Assembly: GCF_018861735.1 (NCBI RefSeq)
Contig: NZ_JAHLEB010000030.1
Location: 1-57,852 of the forward strand
Length of the DNA stretch: 57,852 nt
Direction of reading: 5' to 3'
DNA from: Clostridium lacusfryxellense
Lineage (GTDB): Bacteria > Bacillota > Clostridia > Clostridiales > Clostridiaceae
Part shown: in pieces, positions 8,548 through 16,528 of the stretch
Layout of the letters: each line of letters starts with the position of its first letter
Position numbering within the stretch: the first letter of the stretch is position 1
Program-made: the position numbers and the translations under genes
The notes under the pieces: generated by a model
Seen by the model: only the letters and a program-made list of their open reading frames with translations
The model's database searches: none
Told to the model about the DNA's origin: nothing

Positions 8548-8775
8548 ATGAAAAACAAACCAGATGATAGAAGAGACAATGTAGATAAAATTCAAGAAAA
8601 TATTAGTAATACTATTGAAAATTGTCATCGTACTTCAGAAACTATTGAAAAAACAGATGATGAAGAAAATAAAAAAGTACTGGAAGAAAAGAATGAAAGA
8701 AGAAAAGAATCTATTGATGGTATGAAATCAGAAATTAGAGATGAAGCAATAGACAAGAAAAACGGATATAAATAG
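8548..8775 (+). CDS. tlp: small acid-soluble spore protein Tlp
   Basis: A 75-residue, very hydrophilic protein. It matches the Tlp family along its full length: 'KPDDRRDNVDKIQ' at the start, 'NTIENCHRTSETIE' in the middle, 'KNERRKESIDGMKSEIRDEA' and the closing 'NGYK', which parallels the NGYR end of B. subtilis Tlp. Tlp proteins are made late in the forespore under sigma-G and stored in the spore core. ATG 8548 follows GAAGGGGA. It is a single gene. The reverse strand here also has a long open frame, but that is an antisense shadow beyond a permease remnant. Confidence 0.92.
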   Translation: MKNKPDDRRDNVDKIQENISNTIENCHRTSETIEKTDDEENKKVLEEKNERRKESIDGMKSEIRDEAIDKKNGYK

Positions 8776-8800
8776 AGTGATAATATAACATTAAAATTAT

Positions 8801-8837
8801 ACCTATAGCTTAGCACTTTTGAGTTTGAGCTATAGGT
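8801..8837 (+). terminator. hairpin after tlp, possible terminator
   Basis: The ten-base arms ACCTATAGCT and AGCTATAGGT flank a 17-base loop about 25 bases after the tlp stop. No T run follows, so intrinsic termination is uncertain. Confidence 0.4.
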
Positions 8838-8839
8838 AG

Positions 8840-9303
8840 TACTAGCAAACAGTTCTTTTGGAACTATTGTTTGCATTATGCTAGAGAGAAGTGAACCAAT
8901 AATTATAAATTTTCCGATTTGAAAAAATTCTGCTCCAGCATGCCTAAATATTGCATCTAATTTTCCTGGTATACCTTTAATATTAACAGAATTATCGCTA
9001 CAAAAACCACAACTACATGTAATATCATCTATATTGTTAAAAAGCGTAACTTCATCTTCAGGTGCAAAAATAAATGCTACGCCAACTATAAATGCTATTG
9101 TAATTCCTAAAATAACCCTATATATTGCTATAGATGGTTGATTGGGAAATGCATACAAGGTAGAAGCAATAACAATAGGATTTGTTATTGGCGCAGCAAG
9201 CATAAATGTTACAGCTGCAGGTACTGGAATACCCTTTTTAATTAGCCTTGCACCAACAGGCCAGTTACTATATCTACTTTTATTTTCATCCTCTATAATC
9301 TCT
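8840..9303 (-). pseudogene. remnant of a YraQ/UPF0718-type permease
   Basis: The minus strand encodes an internal slice of a membrane permease of the UPF0718 (DUF318) family: 'NWPVGARLIKKGIPVPAA', 'LAAPITNPIVIAST' and, near the left end, 'GKFIIIGSLLSSIMQTIVP'. The start is missing: the frame opens directly after the stop of the GTPase gene, with no start codon or ribosome site before the similarity begins. The similarity ends around 8840-8860, and the frame then runs on meaninglessly opposite tlp. Both ends are therefore lost. Such permeases often sit beside COG0523 GTPases and zinc-uptake genes, which matches the neighbour. No product is expected. Confidence 0.65.
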
Positions 9304-10314
9304 CTACACTATTATCTTAAATAAATTATTAAGTTTTTTCTTGTCTAAGTTGTAACCTATTACACATAATCTTCCGATGTAATCAGCTTTTATATTCTTT
9401 ATTTCATATTCATCAGGGACATAATCAAATTGTAACCAAGTGTTGTCGTGGCATTGAAGAACACCTTTTGCTCTAAGAACACCTTTTGCTCTAAGAATGA
9501 ATCCATACTCTGTATAATGTGCCATATTATCCATAATATTTTTTAATTCTTCTTTGGTGTATACATTTATTGTCTCAACTCCCCAAACGTCAAAAACTTC
9601 ATTGGCATTGTGATTATGGGAAGATGGATTTCCACTTTGAATAGTTTTTCCATAGGTATGTCCCTTTATAGAAAAGTTTTTAGCACTTTTTATTTCTTTC
9701 TCTAGGGAAGTCTTATCACTTTGTTCTGCTACATCAATTATAGTATCTGAGGTTATACTTTTTAAGTCCGTTGTTATTATATTGCAAGTGCTGTTTAAAT
9801 TATGTATTGAGTTAACTACAAAATCTAAATTTATTCTATCAGATTTTTCAGATTTACTCAAAAGTATTGTTTTTGCATTTTTTACTTGATTTTCGAAAAA
9901 CTCACCAAAGTTAGCGTTATAAATTTTATATTTTAATACGTCTACAACAGTGATAATCATATTTATTGTTATTAATTCTTTTAAGTTAGATTTTCCACAA
10001 GCCTTAATTACATCAGAGAGTTTGCCAACACCGGATGGTTCTATGAGTATCCTATCGGGTTTATATTTTAATATAATTTCTTGAATAGCTTCTCCAAATT
10101 CACCAACAAGTGAACAACAGATACAACCTGAATTGATTTCTTTTACGAAGGCATTGGATTTTCTTAGTAAAATACCATCAATACCAATCTCTCCAAATTC
10201 ATTTTCTATTATAACTACATTTTCATTATGCAATTTTTCTTCGATTAGTTTTTTTATTAAAGTGGTTTTTCCAGCTCCTAAAAATCCTGAGATTATGTCA
10301 ACTTTTGTCTTCAT
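9304..10314 (-). CDS. COG0523 (CobW/P47K-like) GTP-binding metallochaperone
   Basis: A 336-residue G3E-family GTPase. Walker A GFLGAGKTT is at residues 10-18. The metal-binding motif SGCICCSL gives Cys64, Cys66 and Cys67, and 'ENEFGEIGID' is the switch region. A His-rich piece (HNHN near residue 230) precedes the CobW C-terminal domain. Relatives act in zinc supply to metalloenzymes under zinc limitation; the nearby znuABC genes and a shared operator-like palindrome support zinc here. ATG 10314 follows GGGAGGCG. An in-frame 18-base tandem duplication (9457-9492) adds six residues, LRAKGV, in the C-terminal domain; its effect is unknown. Confidence 0.85.
   Translation of the reverse strand: MKTKVDIISGFLGAGKTTLIKKLIEEKLHNENVVIIENEFGEIGIDGILLRKSNAFVKEINSGCICCSLVGEFGEAIQEIILKYKPDRILIEPSGVGKLSDVIKACGKSNLKELITINMIITVVDVLKYKIYNANFGEFFENQVKNAKTILLSKSEKSDRINLDFVVNSIHNLNSTCNIITTDLKSITSDTIIDVAEQSDKTSLEKEIKSAKNFSIKGHTYGKTIQSGNPSSHNHNANEVFDVWGVETINVYTKEELKNIMDNMAHYTEYGFILRAKGVLRAKGVLQCHDNTWLQFDYVPDEYEIKNIKADYIGRLCVIGYNLDKKKLNNLFKIIV
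9457..9492. repeat. 18-bp perfect tandem duplication inside the GTPase gene
   Basis: The unit AAGAACACCTTTTGCTCT occurs twice in direct contact (9457-9474 and 9475-9492). It keeps the frame and doubles the peptide LRAKGV. This is typical of slipped-strand duplication. Confidence 0.9.
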
Positions 10315-10369
10315 TTATTACGCCTCCCAAATATAAACTTTATATTTTACCTACGTCAATCAATGGCTT

Positions 10370-10384
10370 TGCAAACCATTCGCA
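10370..10384 (-). promoter_or_regulatory. Zur-like operator candidate upstream of the COG0523 GTPase
   Basis: The minus-strand 15-mer TGCGAATGGTTTGCA differs at two positions from the perfect palindrome TGCAAATGATTTGCA found before the zinc-binding protein gene at 12075-12089. It lies 55 bases before the GTPase start. The 7-1-7 layout fits Fur-family repressors. Assignment to Zur rests on the zinc context. Confidence 0.5.
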
Positions 10385-10479
10385 TTTATAATTCCTTATT
10401 ATTATATTAGTCATTATTAAGATTTACAACTATTTTTAATAAGTAAATTTACATATAAAATTGGTTTAATATACAAAAT

Positions 10480-11292
10480 TCATCGATTTAACCTTAGTAA
10501 ACATTTTTTCACACATATAACTAATGCAAGTAATATAACAGAAATTAATGCAGTTATACCTCCAGGAGCACAGTTCATATAATAAGATATAAACAGTGAC
10601 AATAATATATCTATGACACTAAATAATACTGAGTATAAAAAAGTTGCTTTAAACCCTTTTCCGAGTTGCATTGCAGTAGCAACTGGTAAAGCAATCATTG
10701 AGCTTAAAACAAGTACTCCAACAATTCTCATTGAAACGGATATTGTGGCTGCAACTAATATAGAAAATATATAATTTATTAATTTAACATTTACTCCAGC
10801 AATTTTAGCTGCTTCTTCATCAAAGACTATAATTACAAGTTTATTATATAAAAATATTAGAGTTGTTATTGATATAATGCCTAATACCAAGACTGCATAT
10901 AAATCTTCTCTTGTAACTGTTAGTACACTTCCAAAAATAAATGAGTTAACATTTGCATGCAATTTCCCAGAACTCATGATAGTAATAGCGATACCAACAC
11001 TTAATGATAATACTATAGCAAGGATAAGCTCAGCATATTTTTTAAAATAGTCCCTTAAAAATTCGATTAATACCCCACATATAGAAGTGAATATGAATGA
11101 GCTTATTATAGGGTTTCCGTTATACAAAAGCCCGATTGCAACACCTGCAAGAGAAGCATGGGATAAGGTGTCACCAATCATTGAGTAACGCCTAAGTACT
11201 AAGAAAAAACCAATACATGGACAAAGTATAGAAATTAATATAGAAATCATAAAGGCGTTTTGCATAAAGCTATAGTGAAAAATAAAAATCAT
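10480..11292 (-). CDS. znuB: zinc ABC transporter permease ZnuB
   Basis: A 270-residue ABC-3 family permease with about eight membrane helices that forms the channel for zinc (or manganese) uptake. Family landmarks are 'LVLRRYSMIGDTLSHASLAGVAIG' near residues 31-55 and 'VGVLVLSSMIALPVATA' near 200. Its start overlaps the end of the ATPase gene by 23 bases on the minus strand, so the two are translationally coupled. The binding protein gene is divergent. Metal specificity is inferred from the binding protein and the operators. Confidence 0.88.
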   Translation of the reverse strand: MIFIFHYSFMQNAFMISILISILCPCIGFFLVLRRYSMIGDTLSHASLAGVAIGLLYNGNPIISSFIFTSICGVLIEFLRDYFKKYAELILAIVLSLSVGIAITIMSSGKLHANVNSFIFGSVLTVTREDLYAVLVLGIISITTLIFLYNKLVIIVFDEEAAKIAGVNVKLINYIFSILVAATISVSMRIVGVLVLSSMIALPVATAMQLGKGFKATFLYSVLFSVIDILLSLFISYYMNCAPGGITALISVILLALVICVKKCLLRLNR

Positions 11293-11953
11293 CTCCTTTT
11301 TTTGGTTTTAAATATTCTTCTATATATTTATTAGGGGTGCACAAATGACCATTTCCGCCTGATATATGATAAATAAGAGAAGAATTGACCATAGCTGCAT
11401 TAAGGTTATGTTCAATTGCAATAACCGTTACTTTATTAGCTGTATTTAATTCTTTTATCAGCTTATAAATATCTTTTTGGCTACTTACATCGACTCCTGT
11501 GGAAGGCTCATCTAATATTAAAAGGCCTGGACTTCCTAGTAATGATCTTGCTATAAATATTTTTTGAAGTTGACCTCCTGACAACGTGCCTATAAGGGAA
11601 TCCTTAAAATCAAGCATATTAACTAATTCTAAATTTTTAGATACTAAGTTTTTATCTTTAATTTTTAGTATCTTTCTATAGCAATTAAGCATCTCATATA
11701 CTGTAATAGGAAATTGTGAATTTAGAAAATCAGCCTTTTGTGGAACGTAGCCTATACTTTTATTTGAATTAACTATTGTACCTTTAGTAGGACTCAAAAG
11801 ATTTAGTATTAACTTTACAAGAGTGCTTTTACCTGATCCATTGTCACCTAATATTGATAAGTACTCCCCATCATTTATAGTTAAATCTATATCATTAAGG
11901 ATGTATGGTGAAGAGTTGTTATAAGAAAAAAATAAATTGTTAATTTGAATCAT
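11270..11953 (-). CDS. znuC: zinc ABC transporter ATP-binding protein ZnuC
   Basis: A 227-residue ATPase that powers zinc uptake. Walker A is GDNGSGKST, the Q-loop lies in 'IGYVPQKADF', the signature is LSGGQLQKI, Walker B is GLLILDEPS, and the switch His is in 'VIAIEHNLNAA'. The ATG at 11951-11953 is chosen because GGAGG sits five bases before it; an upstream TTG would lie in that site. It is the first gene of a two-gene minus-strand unit with znuB. The divergent znuA starts 163 bases away, so the shared intergenic region may control all three. Confidence 0.88.
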   Translation of the reverse strand: MIQINNLFFSYNNSSPYILNDIDLTINDGEYLSILGDNGSGKSTLVKLILNLLSPTKGTIVNSNKSIGYVPQKADFLNSQFPITVYEMLNCYRKILKIKDKNLVSKNLELVNMLDFKDSLIGTLSGGQLQKIFIARSLLGSPGLLILDEPSTGVDVSSQKDIYKLIKELNTANKVTVIAIEHNLNAAMVNSSLIYHISGGNGHLCTPNKYIEEYLKPKKGDDFYFSL

Positions 11954-12034
11954 AATATCCTCCAATCAATATAAATTAATGCAGATTTGAAAAACATGAA
12001 TATCATATACATGAAAAATATGTAAATGATCTTG

Positions 12035-12063
12035 TTGACAAAATTTATATTTATACGTATATT
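12035..12063 (+). promoter_or_regulatory. sigma-A promoter of znuA
   Basis: TTGACA at 12035-12040, a 17-base spacer, and TATATT at 12058-12063. Transcription would begin near 12070, just before the palindrome at 12075-12089. Confidence 0.7.
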
Positions 12064-12074
12064 ATATATGTAAA

Positions 12075-12089
12075 TGCAAATGATTTGCA
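12075..12089 (+). promoter_or_regulatory. perfect 7-1-7 palindrome, Zur-like operator of znuA
   Basis: TGCAAATGATTTGCA is a perfect 15-base inverted repeat placed right after the predicted transcription start of znuA. Fur-family repressors bind 7-1-7 palindromes. A close relative occurs before the COG0523 gene (10370-10384). Zinc-dependent repression by a Zur protein is inferred; no zur gene is in the window. Confidence 0.6.
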
Positions 12090-12115
12090 ACAAGCTATTT
12101 TAAGGAGTGATAAAA

Positions 12116-13030
12116 ATGTTAAAAAAATTGACAATCTTAATCTTATTTAGTTTTACATTACTGACGTTTACTGCATGTGGTAGCAAGAATTCAGAGGATA
12201 ACAAAACCACTTCTCAAAGCAAAACAAAAGTTGTGGTTACATTTAATGCAATGAGAGAAATCGCTGCAGCTGTTGGAAAAGACAAGGTTGATATAGTAAC
12301 TATAATACCTGATGGTACAGAGCCACATGATTTTGAACCAAAGGCAAAGGACCTTGAAAACCTGAATGATGCTAAAATATTTATGTACAATGGTCTTAGC
12401 ATGGAGTCTTGGGTAGATAAGGTTTTAGAATCCGTAGATAATAAAAATTTAATTACGGTTGATGGTTCAAAAGGCTATAATGCAATAAAGAATACAGATT
12501 CTGAAGAAATCGAAGAACATGGTCAATATGACCCACATTTATGGTTAAGTTTAAAAGGTGCAAAAAATGAAGCTAAAAATTTAAAAGATGCCTTAGTGAA
12601 AACTGATCCTTCTAATAAAGCTTATTATGAGAAAAATTATAAGGATTTTGCTTTGCAACTTGATACACTTTACGATGAGTATAATAAAAAGTTTGAAGCT
12701 GTAAGTAATAAGAGCTTTGTAACTGGACATGCGGCTTTTGCATACCTTTGCAGAGATTATGGTCTAATACAAAACAGTGTTGAAGATGTTTTTGCAGCAG
12801 GGGAGCCAAGTGCTAAAAAGTTAAAGGAATTAACTGATTTTTGCACCAAAAATAATATTAAAACAGTTTTTGTTGAAGATATGGTAAGTCCTAAGGTTTC
12901 GAATGCACTAGCTAAAGAAGTTGGGGCTAAAGTTGAGACAATACATACAATAGAAAGCAAAGAAGACAATAAGGATTATATACAATGTATGAGAGAAAAT
13001 TTAGAAATGATTTACACTAGCTTAAAATAA
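12116..13030 (+). CDS. znuA: zinc-binding lipoprotein ZnuA/AdcA-like
   Basis: A 304-residue cluster A-I (TroA-type) solute-binding protein. The signal peptide ends in a lipobox with Cys21 (FTAC), so it is anchored on the outer face of the membrane. Likely metal ligands are His71 (EPHDFEP), His141 (DPHLWLS), His205 (TGHAAFAYL) and an acidic residue in 'FVEDMVS'. The His-rich loop of enterobacterial ZnuA is reduced to a short acidic patch (EEIEEHGQYD). ATG 12116 lies 8 bases after AAGGAG; an upstream GTG at 12107 overlaps that site. It works with divergent ZnuC and ZnuB. Confidence 0.9.
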   Translation: MLKKLTILILFSFTLLTFTACGSKNSEDNKTTSQSKTKVVVTFNAMREIAAAVGKDKVDIVTIIPDGTEPHDFEPKAKDLENLNDAKIFMYNGLSMESWVDKVLESVDNKNLITVDGSKGYNAIKNTDSEEIEEHGQYDPHLWLSLKGAKNEAKNLKDALVKTDPSNKAYYEKNYKDFALQLDTLYDEYNKKFEAVSNKSFVTGHAAFAYLCRDYGLIQNSVEDVFAAGEPSAKKLKELTDFCTKNNIKTVFVEDMVSPKVSNALAKEVGAKVETIHTIESKEDNKDYIQCMRENLEMIYTSLK

Positions 13031-13159
13031 AATTGGTTTTCGTATAATGCTTTAGTTAATAAAGTAGTTGTCTTTTTATAATAATTAGCTTATTATATAG
13101 TAAGTTAATAAAAAAGAAACTATAAAAATTATATAATAAAATATAGGATTAATTAATTT

Positions 13160-13300
13160 TAATTAAAAGGGAATCAGGTTAAAATCCTGAACTATCTCGT
13201 AGCTGTAATAGATAAATTTAAGTACAATAAGTCACTTGGAAACGGGGAAGGCGTACTTAAATAATGATTCTTGAGTCAGAATACCTGCCTATATTTTGCG
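13160..13300 (+). ncRNA. cobalamin riboswitch
   Basis: The leader has the adenosylcobalamin-box landmarks in order: 'agggaatcaggttaaaatcc' at 13167-13186, 'tagctgtaat' near 13200-13209 (the usual 'GCAACTGTAA' element), a central stem with 'aaacgggg', then 'gagtcagaatacctgcc' at 13273-13289. It is followed by a terminator 100 bases on and then the cbiQOMN cobalt transporter genes, a known type of B12-riboswitch target. The outer limits are approximate. Confidence 0.9.
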
Positions 13301-13385
13301 CTGAAAACTCTACGAATGATAGGGAGGGCATTATAATAAAATTTTTTATTTGATTTTATCAAATTAAACATATTTATTAAATCAT

Positions 13386-13421
13386 ACCTTTTAACGTTAC
13401 AGTTAGAAGGTTTTTTATTTG
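13386..13421 (+). terminator. riboswitch-linked terminator before cbiQ
   Basis: The stem ACCTTTTAAC / GTTAGAAGGT with a short loop and a T-rich tail. It lies between the cobalamin riboswitch and cbiQ, so B12-bound leader RNA probably ends here. Bases 13422-13558 carry no other feature I can name. Confidence 0.75.
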
Positions 13422-13571
13422 TGGCAAGGATTATATTATGAATGATAAAACAAATATTGCTCATCATTTGGCAGAATATCATATAAAAACATAATGCCCG
13501 ATATTAATCCATATTTATAATTATAATAGCTTTAAGAATGTGATAATTAATATATACAAAGGAGGCGCTAT

Positions 13572-14360
13572 ATGGGGCATAAACACGGTGAAGGTTTTTC
13601 AATAGATTTCTATGCTTATACTTCCAATATAAGACAATGGAATGCTACTTTTAAAGTATCGTTTTCTGTTATAGTACTGATTCTTTGTGTAGTACTTCAA
13701 AACCCATATGTATCTGTCACGGTCATTATAGCAATGGGCTACCTTAACATTGTAAAAGGAAAGCTTCAAGCAAATGAATACTTATCAATACTAGCAATCC
13801 CAATCGTATTTATTCTCCTTGGTACTTTTACAATCGCCATTGATTTTTCAAAGCAACCAATAGGGCAGTATAACATGTATATTGGTTTAGGTTATGTATT
13901 TACTTCTCAGGCAAAGCTGAAAGAGGTAGTATTTTTGATTTTGAAGGTTTTTGCAGCTATAAGTGCACTGCAGATGATGACACTGTCGACACCATCTTCT
14001 GAGATTATCTATGTGCTTCGAAAGGCACATGTGCCAAAGCTTATTGTAGAACTTATGAACCTTATTTACCGTTACATTTTCATTTTAATGGATGTGTATA
14101 CTAAAATGAAAAACTCGGCAGAATCCCGCCTGGGATACAGTGATTTTAAAACTTCATGTTATACATTTGGAAGCATTGCCAGCAATATGCTAGTTATCTC
14201 ACTTAAAAAGGCAAACACCTATTATGATGCTATGGAATCCAGATGTTATGATGGGGATCTTATATTTTTAGAGGAAGATAAAAAGGTAGAGACAATGCAA
14301 ATTGTCTATGCAGTTACATTCATAATTTTTTTAATCTTGCTTTGGGTATTTACAAAATAA
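13572..14360 (+). CDS. cbiQ: cobalt ECF transporter T component CbiQ
   Basis: A 262-residue membrane protein of the EcfT/CbiQ family, the coupling subunit joining the substrate-specific part to the ATPase. It has about five helices. The cytoplasmic coupling motifs with Ala-Arg-Gly-like signatures are seen as 'SAESRLG' (near residue 195) and 'AMESRCYDG' (near 229). The N-terminus starts with the His-bearing MGHKHGEG. ATG 13572 lies after AAAGGAGGCG. It is the first gene of cbiQOMN under the B12 riboswitch. Arginine is often coded by CGN here, unlike neighbouring nrdD, where AGA prevails; this hints at transfer. Confidence 0.9.
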   Translation: MGHKHGEGFSIDFYAYTSNIRQWNATFKVSFSVIVLILCVVLQNPYVSVTVIIAMGYLNIVKGKLQANEYLSILAIPIVFILLGTFTIAIDFSKQPIGQYNMYIGLGYVFTSQAKLKEVVFLILKVFAAISALQMMTLSTPSSEIIYVLRKAHVPKLIVELMNLIYRYIFILMDVYTKMKNSAESRLGYSDFKTSCYTFGSIASNMLVISLKKANTYYDAMESRCYDGDLIFLEEDKKVETMQIVYAVTFIIFLILLWVFTK

Positions 14361-14386
14361 GTTTTACAAGCTAGAAAGGAGCTATT

Positions 14387-15217
14387 ATGGAAAAACCAAT
14401 ATTAAAAGTAGAGGATTTATATTACATCTACGGAAATGGAAAGGCAGCACTAGACGGTGTAAGTGTGGACATTTATGAAGGTGAGAAAATTGCAGTGATT
14501 GGTTCCAATGGATCAGGAAAATCAACATTTTTCTTGAACATAAACGGTGTATTTAAACCAGAAAAAGGAAAGATAATTTACCGTGGGACACTAGTTACTA
14601 AAAAGAATTTAAGAGGGCTTCGAAAAAATATCGGAATAGTTTTTCAGGATGCAGACAATCAAATAATTGCATCTACAGTTAGAGCTGAAGTTGGATTCGG
14701 CCCAATGAATTTAAAGCTTCCAAAAGAGGAAGTAGTGACTCGAGTTGATGAAGCACTGGCATACATGAATATATCAGATTTTAAGGATCGTCCACCGCAC
14801 TATTTGAGTGGTGGGGAAAAGAAACGTGTCACCATTGCAGGCATTATTGCTATGAAATCAGAAATTATTATATTTGATGAACCGACTGCATCTCTAGACC
14901 CTTTAAATGCGCTTATGTTAGAAGAAGTTTTGGCCAAGCTCAGCATGGAAGGTAAGACAATGCTAATTTCAACTCATGATGTAGACTTTGCATACAGATG
15001 GGCAAAACGGGTCCTTGTATTTAGCCAAGGGAAAATTATTGCTGATGGAACACCACTTGAAATTTTTAGAAATACAGAAATCTTAAAACAGGCAAATTTA
15101 AAACAACCAACTATGCTGGAAATCTATGAATTACTTATAGAGAAACATTTGATAGAAGATGCTAAGGCCTATCCAAAAAGTGTAAAAGAATTCAAGGAAA
15201 TACTTGAAAATAGTTAG
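14387..15217 (+). CDS. cbiO: cobalt ECF transporter ATPase CbiO
   Basis: A 276-residue ATP-binding subunit. Walker A is GSNGSGKST, the Q-loop is 'GIVFQDADNQI', the signature is LSGGEKKRV, Walker B is IIIFDEPTASLDP, and the switch His is in 'LISTHDVDFAY'. It ends with the longer C-terminal region usual for EcfA/CbiO proteins. ATG 14387 follows GAAAGGAGC, 26 bases after cbiQ. As in cbiQ, CGN arginine codons are frequent (CGT, CGA, CGG). A single ATPase gene suggests a homodimer. Confidence 0.92.
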   Translation: MEKPILKVEDLYYIYGNGKAALDGVSVDIYEGEKIAVIGSNGSGKSTFFLNINGVFKPEKGKIIYRGTLVTKKNLRGLRKNIGIVFQDADNQIIASTVRAEVGFGPMNLKLPKEEVVTRVDEALAYMNISDFKDRPPHYLSGGEKKRVTIAGIIAMKSEIIIFDEPTASLDPLNALMLEEVLAKLSMEGKTMLISTHDVDFAYRWAKRVLVFSQGKIIADGTPLEIFRNTEILKQANLKQPTMLEIYELLIEKHLIEDAKAYPKSVKEFKEILENS

Positions 15218-15278
15218 TTTTGTAGAAAATATTAGCATATATTAATATATATTATAAAGAATAAAGGGGGTAAATAAA

Positions 15279-16031
15279 ATGAAACAAAAGGAAAAGAAAA
15301 TTGTTTTTATTGCCATAGCTTTTGCAATGATATTTGGGATTACGCCCGCAGCAAACGCAATGCACATCATGGAAGGATATCTTCCACCAAAATACTGTAT
15401 TATATGGGGTGTTATCTGTATTCCATTCTTAGCAGCAGGTTACTTCTCAATTAAGAAAACATTGTCCGAAAATCGTAAATCCATAACTATTCTTGCTATG
15501 GCAGGCGCATTCATTTTCGTACTTTCATCATTAAAAATTCCATCAGTAACAGGAAGTTGTTCACATATGACTGGAACTGGACTTGGTGCAATTTTATTCG
15601 GACCAATGGCAGTAAGTATCTTGGGTATTATTATACTGATTTTCCAAGCAATACTCCTTGCTCATGGGGGACTAACCTCTCTTGGCGCTAATACGTTTTC
15701 TATGGCTATTGCAGGACCACTTGTTACTTATGTTATCTATAAGATATGCCAGAAGACGAAAGTTAATAAATATGTAGGTATTTTTCTTGCTGCATCAATA
15801 GGTGACTTATTCACTTATTGCGTTACAAGTTTTGAACTTGCACTTGCGTTTCCGTCTGCAAGTGGTGGGGTAGGATCATCTGTAGTTAAATTCCTTGCAG
15901 TCTTTGCGCCTACGCAGCTACCACTTGCAATTATAGAAGGTATTTTAACTGTTGTAATCATCATGGGTCTTGAAACATATGCAAAATCAGAACTTATAGA
16001 GCTTGGATTCCTAGATGGAGGTAGAAATTGA
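15279..16031 (+). CDS. cbiM: cobalt ECF transporter S component CbiM
   Basis: A 250-residue substrate-specific membrane component. An N-terminal signal segment ends near Ala-Asn-Ala (about residue 27), exposing 'MHIMEGYLPP'. The free N-terminal Met-His is the known metal-binding end of CbiM/NikM proteins. Further marks are 'SCSHMTGTGLGAILFGP' (near residue 92) and 'HGGLTSLGANTFSMAIAGP' (near 130). About six helices follow the signal. It sits third in the operon and overlaps cbiN by four bases (ATGA). Cobalt rather than nickel is favoured by the B12 riboswitch. Confidence 0.93.
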   Translation: MKQKEKKIVFIAIAFAMIFGITPAANAMHIMEGYLPPKYCIIWGVICIPFLAAGYFSIKKTLSENRKSITILAMAGAFIFVLSSLKIPSVTGSCSHMTGTGLGAILFGPMAVSILGIIILIFQAILLAHGGLTSLGANTFSMAIAGPLVTYVIYKICQKTKVNKYVGIFLAASIGDLFTYCVTSFELALAFPSASGGVGSSVVKFLAVFAPTQLPLAIIEGILTVVIIMGLETYAKSELIELGFLDGGRN

Positions 16032-16369
16032 TGATGAAGAAGTGGAAAAAAGTTACCATATTATTAATTATTGCTGTTTTGATTGCGATTATACCATTAT
16101 TTATGCTAAAGGGTGCCGAATTTGGCGGCTCCGATGACGCGGGAAGCAAAGTAGTCTCAGAGATTACAGGTAAAGAGTATAAGCCATGGGCCACACCTAT
16201 TATGGAAACTTGGATTGGTGGAGAATTACCAGGAGAGATCGAAAGTTTGCTCTTTTGTGTACAGACAGGTATTGGTAGTGCTGTTATTTTCTTTTTTCTT
16301 GGAAGATTTGTAGAACGGACTAAAAAAGAAAATAAGGATAATAAAGAGAATAGTGCTGATAAAAGTTGA
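16028..16369 (+). CDS. cbiN: cobalt ECF transporter accessory protein CbiN
   Basis: A 113-residue protein with two membrane helices (about 8-27 and 77-98) and an extracytoplasmic loop containing 'EFGGSDDAGSKVVSEI' and 'PWATPIMETW', the family's conserved segments. CbiN helps CbiM load cobalt. It starts within the end of cbiM (ATGA overlap) behind GGAGGTAG. The C-terminus is a short, charged Lys/Asn-rich tail. It is the last gene of the operon; the order Q-O-M-N differs from the more common M-N-Q-O. Confidence 0.9.
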   Translation: MMMKKWKKVTILLIIAVLIAIIPLFMLKGAEFGGSDDAGSKVVSEITGKEYKPWATPIMETWIGGELPGEIESLLFCVQTGIGSAVIFFFLGRFVERTKKENKDNKENSADKS

Positions 16370-16412
16370 ATTAATTGCTAATATGATATAAAATATATAA
16401 TTGTGTGATTTT

Positions 16413-16446
16413 TAATTCTCTTAACCAAATTGTTAAGAGGATTTTT
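16413..16446 (+). terminator. terminator of cbiQOMN
   Basis: The stem ATTCTCTTAAC / GTTAAGAGGAT with a 6-base loop and a TTTTT tail. Confidence 0.8.
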
Positions 16447-16528
16447 AAAATATAGATGAATAACTTATAGGGTGAATAGGTAGTACAAGAAGTGATAATA
16501 ACGAAAGTAAAATATACGGAGGCATTAT

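Noticed and set aside
8625-9203. 192-codon minus-strand frame as an intact gene
   Set aside because: Only its first half is permease-like, the start of the permease is missing, and the second half is antisense to tlp, which matches a known spore protein family along its full length.
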